Shown here piece after piece: positions 1 through 7,420 of a stretch of DNA of 64,000 nucleotides. The notes under the pieces are model-generated. The model did not search any database and was not told the DNA's origin. It worked only from the letters and a program-made list of their open reading frames with translations. This stretch comes from Bradyrhizobium quebecense (lineage in GTDB: Bacteria > Pseudomonadota > Alphaproteobacteria > Rhizobiales > Xanthobacteraceae), in the NCBI RefSeq assembly GCF_013373795.3, contig NZ_CP088022.1:4092001-4156000 (forward strand), written 5' to 3'. Numbering within the stretch: position 1 is the first letter of the stretch; every line of letters starts with the position of its first letter. A program made the translations under genes and the position numbers.

Positions 1-90
1 GGCCTGCGCCGGCGAGGCGCGCAGCCAGCGGAAGGCGGCGAGGCCGAACAGGCCGGCGACGGAAGCAAGCAGGATGCGGCGATCGATCAT
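1..90 (-). CDS. Partial CDS, N-terminus of an exported protein (possibly MsrB)
   Basis: The minus strand reads an ATG at 90-88 followed by 30 codons that run off the window edge. The peptide starts MIDRRILL, continues with a hydrophobic Val-Ala-Gly-Leu-Phe-Gly-Leu-Ala-Ala-Phe stretch, then Arg-Trp-Leu-Arg and an Ala-rich end ASPAQA. This looks like a signal peptide with a twin-Arg-like start. Bradyrhizobium methionine-R-sulfoxide reductases carry a similar leader, so MsrB is a guess, not a call. No catalytic residues are inside the window. It lies 88 bp downstream of the FAD oxidoreductase stop, on the same strand. Confidence 0.4.
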   Translation of the reverse strand, partial: MIDRRILLASVAGLFGLAAFRWLRASPAQA

Positions 91-177
91 CAATCATCTC
101 CGATGCGGGCGGCCAAAGCTGGCGAAACAAGACTGGCAAACCGGCTCGTCACCAAATACGAACCCCGCCGCCAGACG

Positions 178-1674
178 TTACATCCGCCCGTCCGAGATCC
201 GCTCACTTTCTTGCGAGGGATGGGCAGATGGCGGCTCACCGTCCTCAACCTGCCGGGGCGCGGGCGGCGGCACCGGCCGCGCGGCCGACGGCGGCGGGCG
301 GCGGGGCGGCGGTCCCCGGGTTCCCGCCTTGAGATTGGCCTCGGCCAGCCGCGCCTCGCGGCGGCGCTCCTTCGCACGTGCACCCTCGCGGTAGCGCGCC
401 AGCACGCCCGCCGCGGATGCGGCGCCCCTCGCCCACAGGCTGATGAAATGACCGGCGACCCGGCCGGTGGTGCCGCCGGCCCAGACCAGCTCGAACGGCG
501 AAAACAGCCGCCAGCGGTCGTCGCCCCACAGGATGCTGCGCGCGATCAACTGTCCCGCGAGCGCCGAGGTGTTGAGCCCCTGCCGGCCGAAGCCGCTCGC
601 CACCCACAGGCCCCTGCGCAACTGCCCGATCTGCGGCATGCCATGCACGGTGACGCCGACTGCGCCACCGAACGTGTCGGCGATCGGAACCTTGCCGAGT
701 TGAGGAAACACCGTGGCGATGCGACGTTGCACCGCCGCACCAAGCCGCTTCGGCCGCGCGTCCCAGGTGGTTTCGGGACTGGCCCACAACAGGCGATCGC
801 CATCGACGACACGGAAATGGTCGATGCCGTCGCTGTCGACGACCGAGCCGGAAAAGGCGATCGCCTCCGCCAGCCGTTCCCCGAGCGGTTCGGTCAACGC
901 CGCGTAGCGCCACACCGGCAGCAGCGTATCGGACAAGCGCTTCAGCGGCGCGCCGAGATGGATGTTGCCGGCGAGGACAATGTGGTTGGCGCGCAGTCGC
1001 GCCGTCGGCGTCACGATGCGCTTGCGGATGCCCGAGAAATCGATGCTGACGACCGGCGTCTCCTCGAAGATCCGCACGCCCGCCCGCATCGCCAGCGCGG
1101 CGAGACCGTGCACATATTTGCGGCCGTCGATCTGGAACGCCTTCGGATAATAGATGCCGTGGAAATAGCGCCCGGTCCTGAGCACGCTGCGCACGCGATC
1201 GACCTGCCAGCCTTCGACTTCGGTGGCAAATTCCTCACCCAGCGTCTGCAGGCGGCTGATCAGCGCTTCGCCGACATCCACATTGGAGACTTCCAGCGCG
1301 CCGTCGCTCGCCCTGATGCCCGGGATCAGCTCCTCGGTGGCAGTGGCGCGAACATAATCGGCGCCCTCTTTCGAGAGCGCCCACAATTCGCGGGCATCAT
1401 CGAGGCCGACGCGCTCGATCACATCTGATATCGGCAGGCCGAAACCCGGCATCACGGTGCCGAGATGATGGCCGGAGGCGTTCCAGCCGATCTGGCGGCC
1501 CTCGAGCACGGCGACGCTGGCACCAAGCCGCGCCGCCTCGCGTGCCACGGTCAGGCCGGCCAGCCCCGCCCCGACCACGCAAATGTCGACGTCGAGGTCG
1601 AACGCCAGACGGTCGCGGAACGGCGAGGCCGCCTCGTCGGGGCCGTCTACCGCACTTGTGGAAGTCTCGCTCAT
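178..1674 (-). CDS. FAD-dependent oxidoreductase (DAO family)
   Basis: 498 residues. A Rossmann FAD-binding motif GAGLAG sits at residues 35-40, preceded by the hydrophobic strand DICVV and followed by an acidic residue ending the second strand (VLEG). This is the usual start of D-amino-acid-oxidase-like flavoproteins that oxidise C-N bonds of amino acids or amines. A second flavin-contacting segment near residues 355-370 (ASGFGRQGLNTSALAGQ) fits the family C-terminal FAD region. The last ~70 residues form an Arg- and Pro-rich tail that looks disordered. No signal peptide is seen, so it is probably cytoplasmic. The substrate cannot be told from sequence. The gene is divergent from the SixA-type phosphatase. 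Confidence 0.8.
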   Translation of the reverse strand: MSETSTSAVDGPDEAASPFRDRLAFDLDVDICVVGAGLAGLTVAREAARLGASVAVLEGRQIGWNASGHHLGTVMPGFGLPISDVIERVGLDDARELWALSKEGADYVRATATEELIPGIRASDGALEVSNVDVGEALISRLQTLGEEFATEVEGWQVDRVRSVLRTGRYFHGIYYPKAFQIDGRKYVHGLAALAMRAGVRIFEETPVVSIDFSGIRKRIVTPTARLRANHIVLAGNIHLGAPLKRLSDTLLPVWRYAALTEPLGERLAEAIAFSGSVVDSDGIDHFRVVDGDRLLWASPETTWDARPKRLGAAVQRRIATVFPQLGKVPIADTFGGAVGVTVHGMPQIGQLRRGLWVASGFGRQGLNTSALAGQLIARSILWGDDRWRLFSPFELVWAGGTTGRVAGHFISLWARGAASAAGVLARYREGARAKERRREARLAEANLKAGTRGPPPRRPPPSAARPVPPPAPRQVEDGEPPSAHPSQESERISDGRM

Positions 1675-1769
1675 GTCGTTTCTTACGAACCGCTGCGGCG
1701 CTTGTCACCTTGTCCAGGGCATGAGCCTGTAGAATTTAATTCGACCAGACCGAATCAAGATGGAAGTCC

Positions 1770-2312
1770 ATGCGCCGTTTGCTGCTGCTGCGCCACGCCA
1801 AGACCGAACACGACGCGCCTTCGGGGCAGGACCAGGACCGCCGTCTCGACGAGCGCGGCCACCGCGATGCGGCGGAGATCGGCGGCTGGATCGCCCGCCA
1901 TCCGCCCCTGCCCGATCTGGCGCTGGTGTCACCGGCGGTCCGCACCACGCAGACCTGGGAGATCGTGCGCGAGGCGCTGAAGGGCGCCGGACGTGCGCCG
2001 AAAGTCGAATTCGTGCCGGAACTCTACGGCGCCGATCCGGCGCAATTGCTCACCGTGATCCGGATGGCCTCCGTCACCGACCCGAAGCGGCTGATGCTGA
2101 TCGGCCATAATCCCGGCATACACGAGCTCGCGCTGACCCTGACCGGCAGCGGCGACGAGGCCGCCAAGCGCGCGCTTGGCGACAATCTGCCGACCTCCGG
2201 GCTCGCCGTGTTCGACTTCGCGACCGACGACTGGAACGACGTCTCCTTCCGGCGCGGCAAGCTCGTGCTGTTCGTTAGCCCTAAACTGTTGAAGCAGGCC
2301 TTGCGCGGCTGA
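1770..2312 (+). CDS. sixA: SixA-type histidine phosphatase
   Basis: 180 residues of the phosphoglycerate-mutase-like fold. The catalytic RHG-type motif is at the N-terminus (LLLRHAK, His at residue 9). The second histidine lies in MLIGHNPGIHE near residue 112. The short length and LRHAK variant match SixA-like proteins, which in Escherichia coli remove phosphate from histidine-phosphotransfer domains such as ArcB or PtsP. An Hpt-domain protein is encoded in this window at 31.5 kb, but nothing links the two. Divergent from the FAD oxidoreductase and followed by a universal stress protein. The symbol is by family, not proven orthology. Confidence 0.8.
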   Translation: MRRLLLLRHAKTEHDAPSGQDQDRRLDERGHRDAAEIGGWIARHPPLPDLALVSPAVRTTQTWEIVREALKGAGRAPKVEFVPELYGADPAQLLTVIRMASVTDPKRLMLIGHNPGIHELALTLTGSGDEAAKRALGDNLPTSGLAVFDFATDDWNDVSFRRGKLVLFVSPKLLKQALRG

Positions 2313-2469
2313 CGCAAGCGGACAGCGCCGCTCTGCCATGCTATATTGATGTTGGCGCGACAGGGGGACCGGTTCGCGGCGACACGACAAGCTACTCCAA
2401 GAAAAAGAAGGCGCGCGTCCCGGCACAGGGACCAAACGGCTCCAGACCAATCGCGGACAGGAGGCGCAG

Positions 2470-2895
2470 ATGTACAAGTCCATTCTCGTGCCGATCGACC
2501 TCGCCGATACCGATCTGGCGAAGCCGGCGATCGCAACCGCTGCAACATTATCGCAAACCTGGAACGGGGCGGTGCGTCTGCTCAACGTATTGCCGATGAC
2601 GCCGGTGATGCTCGCCGAATATGTGCCGGCGGATTTCGACAGCCAGCAGCGTGAAACATCGGAAGAAGCGCTCGCGATCGTCGCGCGCGAATCGGGCATC
2701 GCCCCCGGGCGCATCTCCGGCGTGGTCCGCCAGGGCGGCATCTATCACGAGATCCTCGAAGAGGCCGCGACCATGAAGGCCGACCTGATCGTGATGACCT
2801 CGCACCGCCCGGCGATGCGCACCTATTTCCTCGGCTCGAACGCCGGACACGTGGTGCGCTACGCCAAATGCTCGGTGCTCGTGGTGCGGCACTAA
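2470..2895 (+). CDS. Universal stress protein, UspA family
   Basis: 141 residues forming a single Usp domain. The N-terminus MYKSILVPIDLAD is the typical first strand with the conserved Asp. The C-terminal GSNAGHVVRYAKCSVLVVRH contains the Gly-x2-Gly-x9-type phosphate loop of ATP-binding Usp proteins, here in the form GSNAGHVVRYA. Such proteins bind ATP or nucleotides and accumulate under starvation, low oxygen or other stress. A purine-rich GACAGGAGGCGC lies just before the ATG and serves as ribosome binding site. It is the first gene of a block of stress-type genes. Confidence 0.9.
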   Translation: MYKSILVPIDLADTDLAKPAIATAATLSQTWNGAVRLLNVLPMTPVMLAEYVPADFDSQQRETSEEALAIVARESGIAPGRISGVVRQGGIYHEILEEAATMKADLIVMTSHRPAMRTYFLGSNAGHVVRYAKCSVLVVRH

Positions 2896-3163
2896 AACGG
2901 GACGAGTGATGGGGCCGTCGCAGGCGGCGCTGCCAAAATATCGAAAACAACCCCATGCAAAGGAGCCGGCGGCTGGCGAGCTTCGACTAGGCGACTTGAC
3001 ACGTCGGGCAACTCAGAGATATTCTTCTAATATTCCGAAATTGCGCCCCGCATCCCCTCGCCCCCGCGCTATGCACCCGAAACGGACGCATTGTGCTCCC
3101 GCCGAGTTCTTCACCTTGACCCAACTCGGACATCACGCGCTCAACTTCAGAGGCGCAATCCGG

Positions 3164-3177
3164 TTGATTTAGCTCAA
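3164..3177. promoter_or_regulatory. Candidate FixK/FNR box 1 (upstream of the HdeD-like gene)
   Basis: TTGATTTAGCTCAA fits the palindromic TTGA-N6-TCAA core bound by FNR/FixK-type regulators. Its centre is about 100 bp before the chosen ATG at 3270. Activation from about -41.5 would place a transcript start near 3212. Two more boxes of the same form precede the two sulfatase genes. Confidence 0.55.
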
Positions 3178-3211
3178 CACTGATAGCTTTCTGTCTGTCA
3201 CTGATAGCTAT
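3178..3211 (+). repeat. Direct repeat CACTGATAGCT(T/A)T, 21-bp period
   Basis: CACTGATAGCTTT at 3178-3190 and CACTGATAGCTAT at 3199-3211 match at 12 of 13 positions. They are exactly 21 bp apart, two helical turns, and start at the base after FixK-type box 1. The spacing suggests a dimeric regulator binding one DNA face, but no regulator is identified. Confidence 0.45.
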
Positions 3212-3269
3212 TCCGCAGGATCAGGACCGCTTAGAGCGCTGCGGTCCGACCAACTTGAGCGAGATTGTC

Positions 3270-3857
3270 ATGAGCACGATGCAAATCGGCCGGCCGCCAG
3301 GAATGGGACTTGGGTCAGTCATGGTGCACGCATTGGCGAAGAACTGGTGGGTGCTTCTATTACGCGGCATCGCCGCGATCATATTCGGTGTGCTCGCGTT
3401 CGCTTGGCCAGGCATGACCCTTCTGACGCTTATCATGTTCTACGGTGCATTTGCGATGGTTGATGGAGCGCTCGCGATAATTGCCGCTATTACCGGTGGC
3501 GCGCCGACACCACGCTGGTGGCTGGCCATTGTCGGCCTGCTTGGCATTGCAACGGGGCTCCTCGTGTTCATGATGCCGGGTCTTACTGCGCTTGTGCTGC
3601 TGTATTTCATCGGCGGCTGGGCGATCGCGACCGGCGTGTTTCAGATTATCGGCGCGATCAGGCTGCGCAAGGAGATCGACGACGAGTGGTACCTGATTTT
3701 GGGTGGCGTCGTTTCGGTGCTGTTCGGTATCGGTGTCATGATGGCTCCGGGGGCTGGCGCGCTCGCATTGCTTTGGGTCATCGGCACTTACGCCGTGATT
3801 ATGGGCGTGATTTTGGTTGCACTGGCGTTTCGGCTCAGGAGGCTTGCTCATTCCTGA
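3270..3857 (+). CDS. HdeD-family membrane protein (DUF308)
   Basis: 195 residues with about six hydrophobic segments from residue ~20 on (LLLRGIAAIIFGVLAFAWPG, then paired helices to the C-terminus). The pattern of short paired helices with Gly-Ile/Leu-Phe-Gly-Ile-Gly motifs is typical of HdeD/DUF308 inner-membrane proteins, linked to acid resistance in enterobacteria. Their biochemical role is not settled. The ATG at 3270 is preferred over the in-frame TTG at 3255, and ATG 3279 is another option. The upstream FixK-type box suggests low-oxygen induction (inference). The next gene is a small ion channel on the same strand. Confidence 0.82.
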   Translation: MSTMQIGRPPGMGLGSVMVHALAKNWWVLLLRGIAAIIFGVLAFAWPGMTLLTLIMFYGAFAMVDGALAIIAAITGGAPTPRWWLAIVGLLGIATGLLVFMMPGLTALVLLYFIGGWAIATGVFQIIGAIRLRKEIDDEWYLILGGVVSVLFGIGVMMAPGAGALALLWVIGTYAVIMGVILVALAFRLRRLAHS

Positions 3858-3982
3858 GCTGTTGCCGCAGCCTTCCCGAGTTCTCATCCGACCCGTTGAC
3901 GCAATCGGGGCAAATAATAAGACCCGCCCTCCCCTTGGCCCTCACCCGACAGGTTTGATTTGTCGAGACAAGCCGACCGTCA

Positions 3983-4438
3983 ATGTTCCTGACAGTTCTC
4001 TTCGCTGCTTGTCTGGTGGTGATCACCGTGGCCATTCACGCGATCGGGTTGGACACGCTGCTCCGGTGCATGATGCGGTCGCACGCCTTGGCCGCATCGG
4101 GCTTCCGGCGCGTCACGTCAGCTGTGATTGCGCTGGCTTGCTGGCTGGTTCTGATCCACCTGGCTGAGATTTCGGTCTGGGGTTTGTTCTACTTCTGGCA
4201 AGGCTGCCTTCCCGATCTCGGGTCTGCGTTCTATTTTTCCGCAGGCGCCTACACGACCATTGGCAGCGGTCTTGCGTTGCCCGCGCACTGGCGGATGTTC
4301 GCGCCGCTTGAGGCTTTGTCGGCCGCTCTCATGTTTGGACTCTCGACCGGGCTATTCTTCGCGGTGGTCAGCCGTTGGATCCGCAACTGGACGGACTGGC
4401 AAAACGCGCTCACGTCCGACTTGCAGCAGAACAAATAG
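3983..4438 (+). CDS. Small pore-loop ion channel (K+-channel-like)
   Basis: 151 residues. Membrane segments are visible at ~2-20 and ~45-65. A pore-helix/filter region SAGAYTTIGSG follows near residues 86-96, then a final helix rich in Leu, Met and Phe. TTIGSG takes the place of the classic T-V/I-G-Y-G potassium filter, with Ser instead of the aromatic residue. Selectivity is therefore uncertain. The topology matches the two-helix-plus-pore Ion_trans_2 type with one extra N-terminal helix. It stands alone, about 125 bp after the HdeD-like gene, with a FixK-type box downstream belonging to the sulfatase. Confidence 0.7.
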   Translation: MFLTVLFAACLVVITVAIHAIGLDTLLRCMMRSHALAASGFRRVTSAVIALACWLVLIHLAEISVWGLFYFWQGCLPDLGSAFYFSAGAYTTIGSGLALPAHWRMFAPLEALSAALMFGLSTGLFFAVVSRWIRNWTDWQNALTSDLQQNK

Positions 4439-4518
4439 AACGACAGCTATCTGTACCAAGGTTGCGTAACATACCTGCGCGCGCCGGCTTCCGCTCCCAT
4501 TCAGACCATCACCCTTGC

Positions 4519-4532
4519 TTGACACAGATCAA
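4519..4532. promoter_or_regulatory. Candidate FixK/FNR box 2 (upstream of sulfatase 1)
   Basis: TTGACACAGATCAA is a full TTGA-N6-TCAA match with TTGAC/ATCAA flanks close to the FNR consensus. Its centre is about 82 bp before the ATG at 4608. A class II arrangement would put the transcript start near 4567, with the -10 region falling in the AT-rich CATAAGTTTACTG. Confidence 0.6.
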
Positions 4533-4607
4533 GCCCAACCAATCCCATAAGTTTACTGTGAGAGCTTCGCCTGTTCTCCCCGCGTGGGCGACGCCGATGG
4601 ATGTCCC

Positions 4608-7079
4608 ATGACAATGAAAACCGCGTGCAGATGCTCGACCCAATGTGGGATCGGAACAATCGCGAAGTCCATTTCTCGTCTGATGGTTGGCGCGCTAGGC
4701 ACGCTATTCTCCCTGGGGGCATTGGCGCAGCAGCCACAGCCCGTGGGGCCGTACAAGGATTTCAACGGCACCATCAATCTCGATGTTCGCGATTCGAAGG
4801 CCGACTGGGGGCCGTTCACGCCGAAGAAGGCACCAGCGGGCGCACCGAACATCTTGTTCGTCCTCTACGACGACACCGGGCTTGCCGCCTGGTCGCCCTA
4901 CGGCGGCCGGATCAACATGCCCACGCTCGACAAGCTTGCACAGAACGGAATCACCTATACGCAGTGGCATACGGTAGCGCTCTGTTCGCCGACCCGGTCC
5001 ACGCTGTTGACGGGCCGCAATCACACCTTGAACGGCATGGCGGCCATTACGGAAGCCTCCAATGGCTTTCCGGGTTGGGCGGGTCGTATCCCGCCGCAAG
5101 CCGCGACCATCGCGCAGGTCCTTCAGGACAACGGCTACAGCACTTTCTGGCTAGGCAAGAATCATAACGTTCCGGAGCAGGATGTTGCCGAGGGCGGCGA
5201 CCGCAAGACTTGGCCTCTCGGTCAGGGATTTGAGCGCTACTACGGCTTCATCGGCGGGGAGACTAACCAGTGGTACCCGGACCTCGTCGAGGACAATCAC
5301 TTCATCGAGCCGCCGGCCTCACCGGAGCACGGCTACCATCTTTCCAAGGATCTCGCCGATCAGGCCATCAAGATGATCCGCAACCAGCAGGCTGCGACTC
5401 CCTCGAAGCCGTGGTTCATGTTCTACAATCCAGGCGCCAATCACGCGCCGCACCAGGCCCCGAAGGAATACATCGCCAAGTACAAGGGCAAGTTCGACGA
5501 TGGCTACGAAGCGTATCGCACCTGGGTGCTGGCGCGCATGATCGAGAAGGGCGTCGTGCCGAAGGACACCAAGCTGACGCCGATCAACCCGATGCCTGAG
5601 TCCCAGGCGAACCCGGCAGATGCCGTTCGCCCGTGGAACACGCTCAACGCGGACGAGAAGAAACTGTTCTCGCATATGGCCGAAGTCTGGGCCGGATTGT
5701 CGGAATACACCGACGCCCAGATCGGCCGAGTTATCGAGTACCTGGAGAAGACCGGGCAGCTCGAGAACACCATGGTTCTCTACGCCGCCGACAACGGCAC
5801 CTCAGGCGAGGGTACGCCGAACGGGTCCGTCAACGAGAACAAGTTCTTCAACGGCTATCCCGATGACCTGGCCGAGAACATGAAACTGTTCGACAAGCTC
5901 GGGGGACCGGACACCTATGGCCATTTCCCCACCGGATGGGCAGTGGCATTCTCAACGCCATTCCAGATGTTCAAACGCTACGCGCAGTATTCCGGCGGCA
6001 CGGCCGATCCGCTCGTCATTTCCTGGCCCAAAGGCATCAAGGCCCGTGGCGAAATTCGGGACCAGTACCACCACTCGGTCGACATCGTGCCGACGATCCT
6101 CGACGTTGTCGGCATCGAGATGCCCAGGGTCTATCGCGGCGTGGAGCAGTTCCCGCTCTCCGGCGTTTCGATGCGCTACACTTTCGATGCGGCGCCGCAT
6201 GCGCCGACGCAGAAGAAGCGGCAGTTCTACTCCATGCTCGGCACTCGCGGGATGTGGGAGGACGGCTGGCTCGCTGCTGCGGTCCACGCCCCGTTCACCG
6301 GCAAGGGACACTTCGATCAGGACCAATGGCAGCTCTATCACGTCGACGAGGACCGCTCGGAGTCGACCGACCTGGCGAAGCAGTATCCCGAGAAGCTAGA
6401 GGTGCTCAAGAAGGCATGGGACGAGGAAGCCCGAGCCAATCTGGCTCTGCCGATTGATGACCGAACCGCGTCCGAAATCCTGCTGATCGAGCGCCCTTCG
6501 TCCGAAGCAATCCGTGACCGTTACGTCTATTACCCCGATACGGCGCCGGTGCCGGAAGGCGTCGCCGTCAACGTGCGCAATCGCTCGTACAAGATCCTCG
6601 CCAATGTCGAGATATCAGACGCGGATGCCGGCGGCGTGATCTTCGCCCACGGCTCTCGCTTCGGCGGGCACGCACTGTTCATCAAGGATCACAAGCTCTA
6701 CTACGTGTACAACTTCCTCGGCATCAAGCCCGAGCAGAAGTTCGTCTCCAAAGAGACACTGAAGCCCGGCAAGTACACGCTCGGAATGGAGTTCACACGC
6801 ACGGGTGCCGGCCCTCACAAGGAGTCGGTCGGTACAATGAACCTGTACATCAACGACAAGGTTGTTGCCGAAGGTTCAATGAAGACGCAGGCGGCCAAGT
6901 TCACCTTGTCGGGCGACGGCCTCTGCGTCGGCTACGACAGCGGCGACGCCGTCAGCGCGGAATACAAGACGCCCGGGACATTCCATGGCGGAACCATTCA
7001 GGCGGTCGGCATCACGGTCGAAAAGGCTTCGTACGAGGCCCTCGAAATGGAAGCGCAGAGAGCGCTGGCTCGCGACTAA
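4608..7079 (+). CDS. Secreted arylsulfatase 1
   Basis: 823 residues from the ATG at 4608. An in-frame GTG at 4584 would add 8 residues. A hydrophobic leader ends in GALAQQ (signal peptide, periplasmic product). The sulfatase signature is LCSPTRSTLLTGR. Its Cys (codon 4983-4985, residue 126) is the one converted to formylglycine in this family. Metal-binding FVLYDD lies before it and the second metal site lies around AADNG. These enzymes hydrolyse sulfate esters. The C-terminal ~190 residues form a separate beta-rich domain also present in sulfatase 2. The organic substrate is unknown, and no formylglycine-generating enzyme gene is in the window. FixK-type box 2 lies directly upstream. Confidence 0.88.
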   Translation: MTMKTACRCSTQCGIGTIAKSISRLMVGALGTLFSLGALAQQPQPVGPYKDFNGTINLDVRDSKADWGPFTPKKAPAGAPNILFVLYDDTGLAAWSPYGGRINMPTLDKLAQNGITYTQWHTVALCSPTRSTLLTGRNHTLNGMAAITEASNGFPGWAGRIPPQAATIAQVLQDNGYSTFWLGKNHNVPEQDVAEGGDRKTWPLGQGFERYYGFIGGETNQWYPDLVEDNHFIEPPASPEHGYHLSKDLADQAIKMIRNQQAATPSKPWFMFYNPGANHAPHQAPKEYIAKYKGKFDDGYEAYRTWVLARMIEKGVVPKDTKLTPINPMPESQANPADAVRPWNTLNADEKKLFSHMAEVWAGLSEYTDAQIGRVIEYLEKTGQLENTMVLYAADNGTSGEGTPNGSVNENKFFNGYPDDLAENMKLFDKLGGPDTYGHFPTGWAVAFSTPFQMFKRYAQYSGGTADPLVISWPKGIKARGEIRDQYHHSVDIVPTILDVVGIEMPRVYRGVEQFPLSGVSMRYTFDAAPHAPTQKKRQFYSMLGTRGMWEDGWLAAAVHAPFTGKGHFDQDQWQLYHVDEDRSESTDLAKQYPEKLEVLKKAWDEEARANLALPIDDRTASEILLIERPSSEAIRDRYVYYPDTAPVPEGVAVNVRNRSYKILANVEISDADAGGVIFAHGSRFGGHALFIKDHKLYYVYNFLGIKPEQKFVSKETLKPGKYTLGMEFTRTGAGPHKESVGTMNLYINDKVVAEGSMKTQAAKFTLSGDGLCVGYDSGDAVSAEYKTPGTFHGGTIQAVGITVEKASYEALEMEAQRALARD

Positions 7080-7097
7080 CCGTAAGATAGCAGCTCA

Positions 7098-7125
7098 CGC
7101 GGGCCGCTTGCAGGAGCGACCCGCG
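7098..7125 (+). terminator. Stem-loop after sulfatase 1
   Basis: CGCGGG at 7098-7103 pairs with CCCGCG at 7120-7125, and CGCT at 7105-7108 pairs with AGCG at 7115-7118, with one C-A mismatch and a 6-nt loop. No T-run follows, so it may slow polymerase or stabilise the 3' end rather than act as a classic intrinsic terminator. Confidence 0.35.
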
Positions 7126-7342
7126 ATTACATCGCCTGAAGCCCGTGCACGAATAGAATGGATATCTCCTTCTGGCCCCTCTTGAGACATGCCGGACGGC
7201 CGTGACGATGTCCGCTTCCGAATGAAGACCGCAAGTGCCGACCCGCCGGTGCGAGGTCTCAGTTTGACCCGAAGCGGGCTTCGCCGCGTGGCATTCGATC
7301 ATCACGCCGGATTGCATACCGCGTCGCGACGATTGGTCCAGG

Positions 7343-7356
7343 TTGATCTATATCAA
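7343..7356. promoter_or_regulatory. Candidate FixK/FNR box 3 (upstream of sulfatase 2)
   Basis: TTGATCTATATCAA is a TTGAT-N4-ATCAA palindrome, the best FNR/FixK-type match of the three. Its centre is 71 bp before the ATG at 7421, consistent with a class II promoter starting near 7391 and a 30-nt leader with a strong ribosome binding site. It overlaps the first codons of the longest possible reading frame, which argues against translation starting there. Confidence 0.65.
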
Positions 7357-7420
7357 AGGTGCTGAGCTCGACGAGAGCAATCTGCGTCTCTTTTCCGCAG
7401 ATGCGCAGGAGTTTGCCGCC

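Larger units (their letters stand above)
2896..3269 (+). other. Intergenic region between the Usp and HdeD-like genes
   Basis: About 370 bp with no convincing reading frame, visibly more AT-rich near 3020-3040 than its surroundings. Its 3' part holds a TTGA-N6-TCAA box (3164-3177) followed by two near-identical CACTGATAGCT repeats, so it is best read as the promoter region of the HdeD-like gene. The first 260 bp show no structure I can interpret. Confidence 0.5.

Noticed and set aside
7343..7420. Upstream in-frame start for sulfatase 2
   Set aside because: The codon is a TTG inside the TTGATCTATATCAA palindrome with no ribosome binding site. The ATG at 7421 has AGGAG correctly spaced and is followed directly by a signal peptide.
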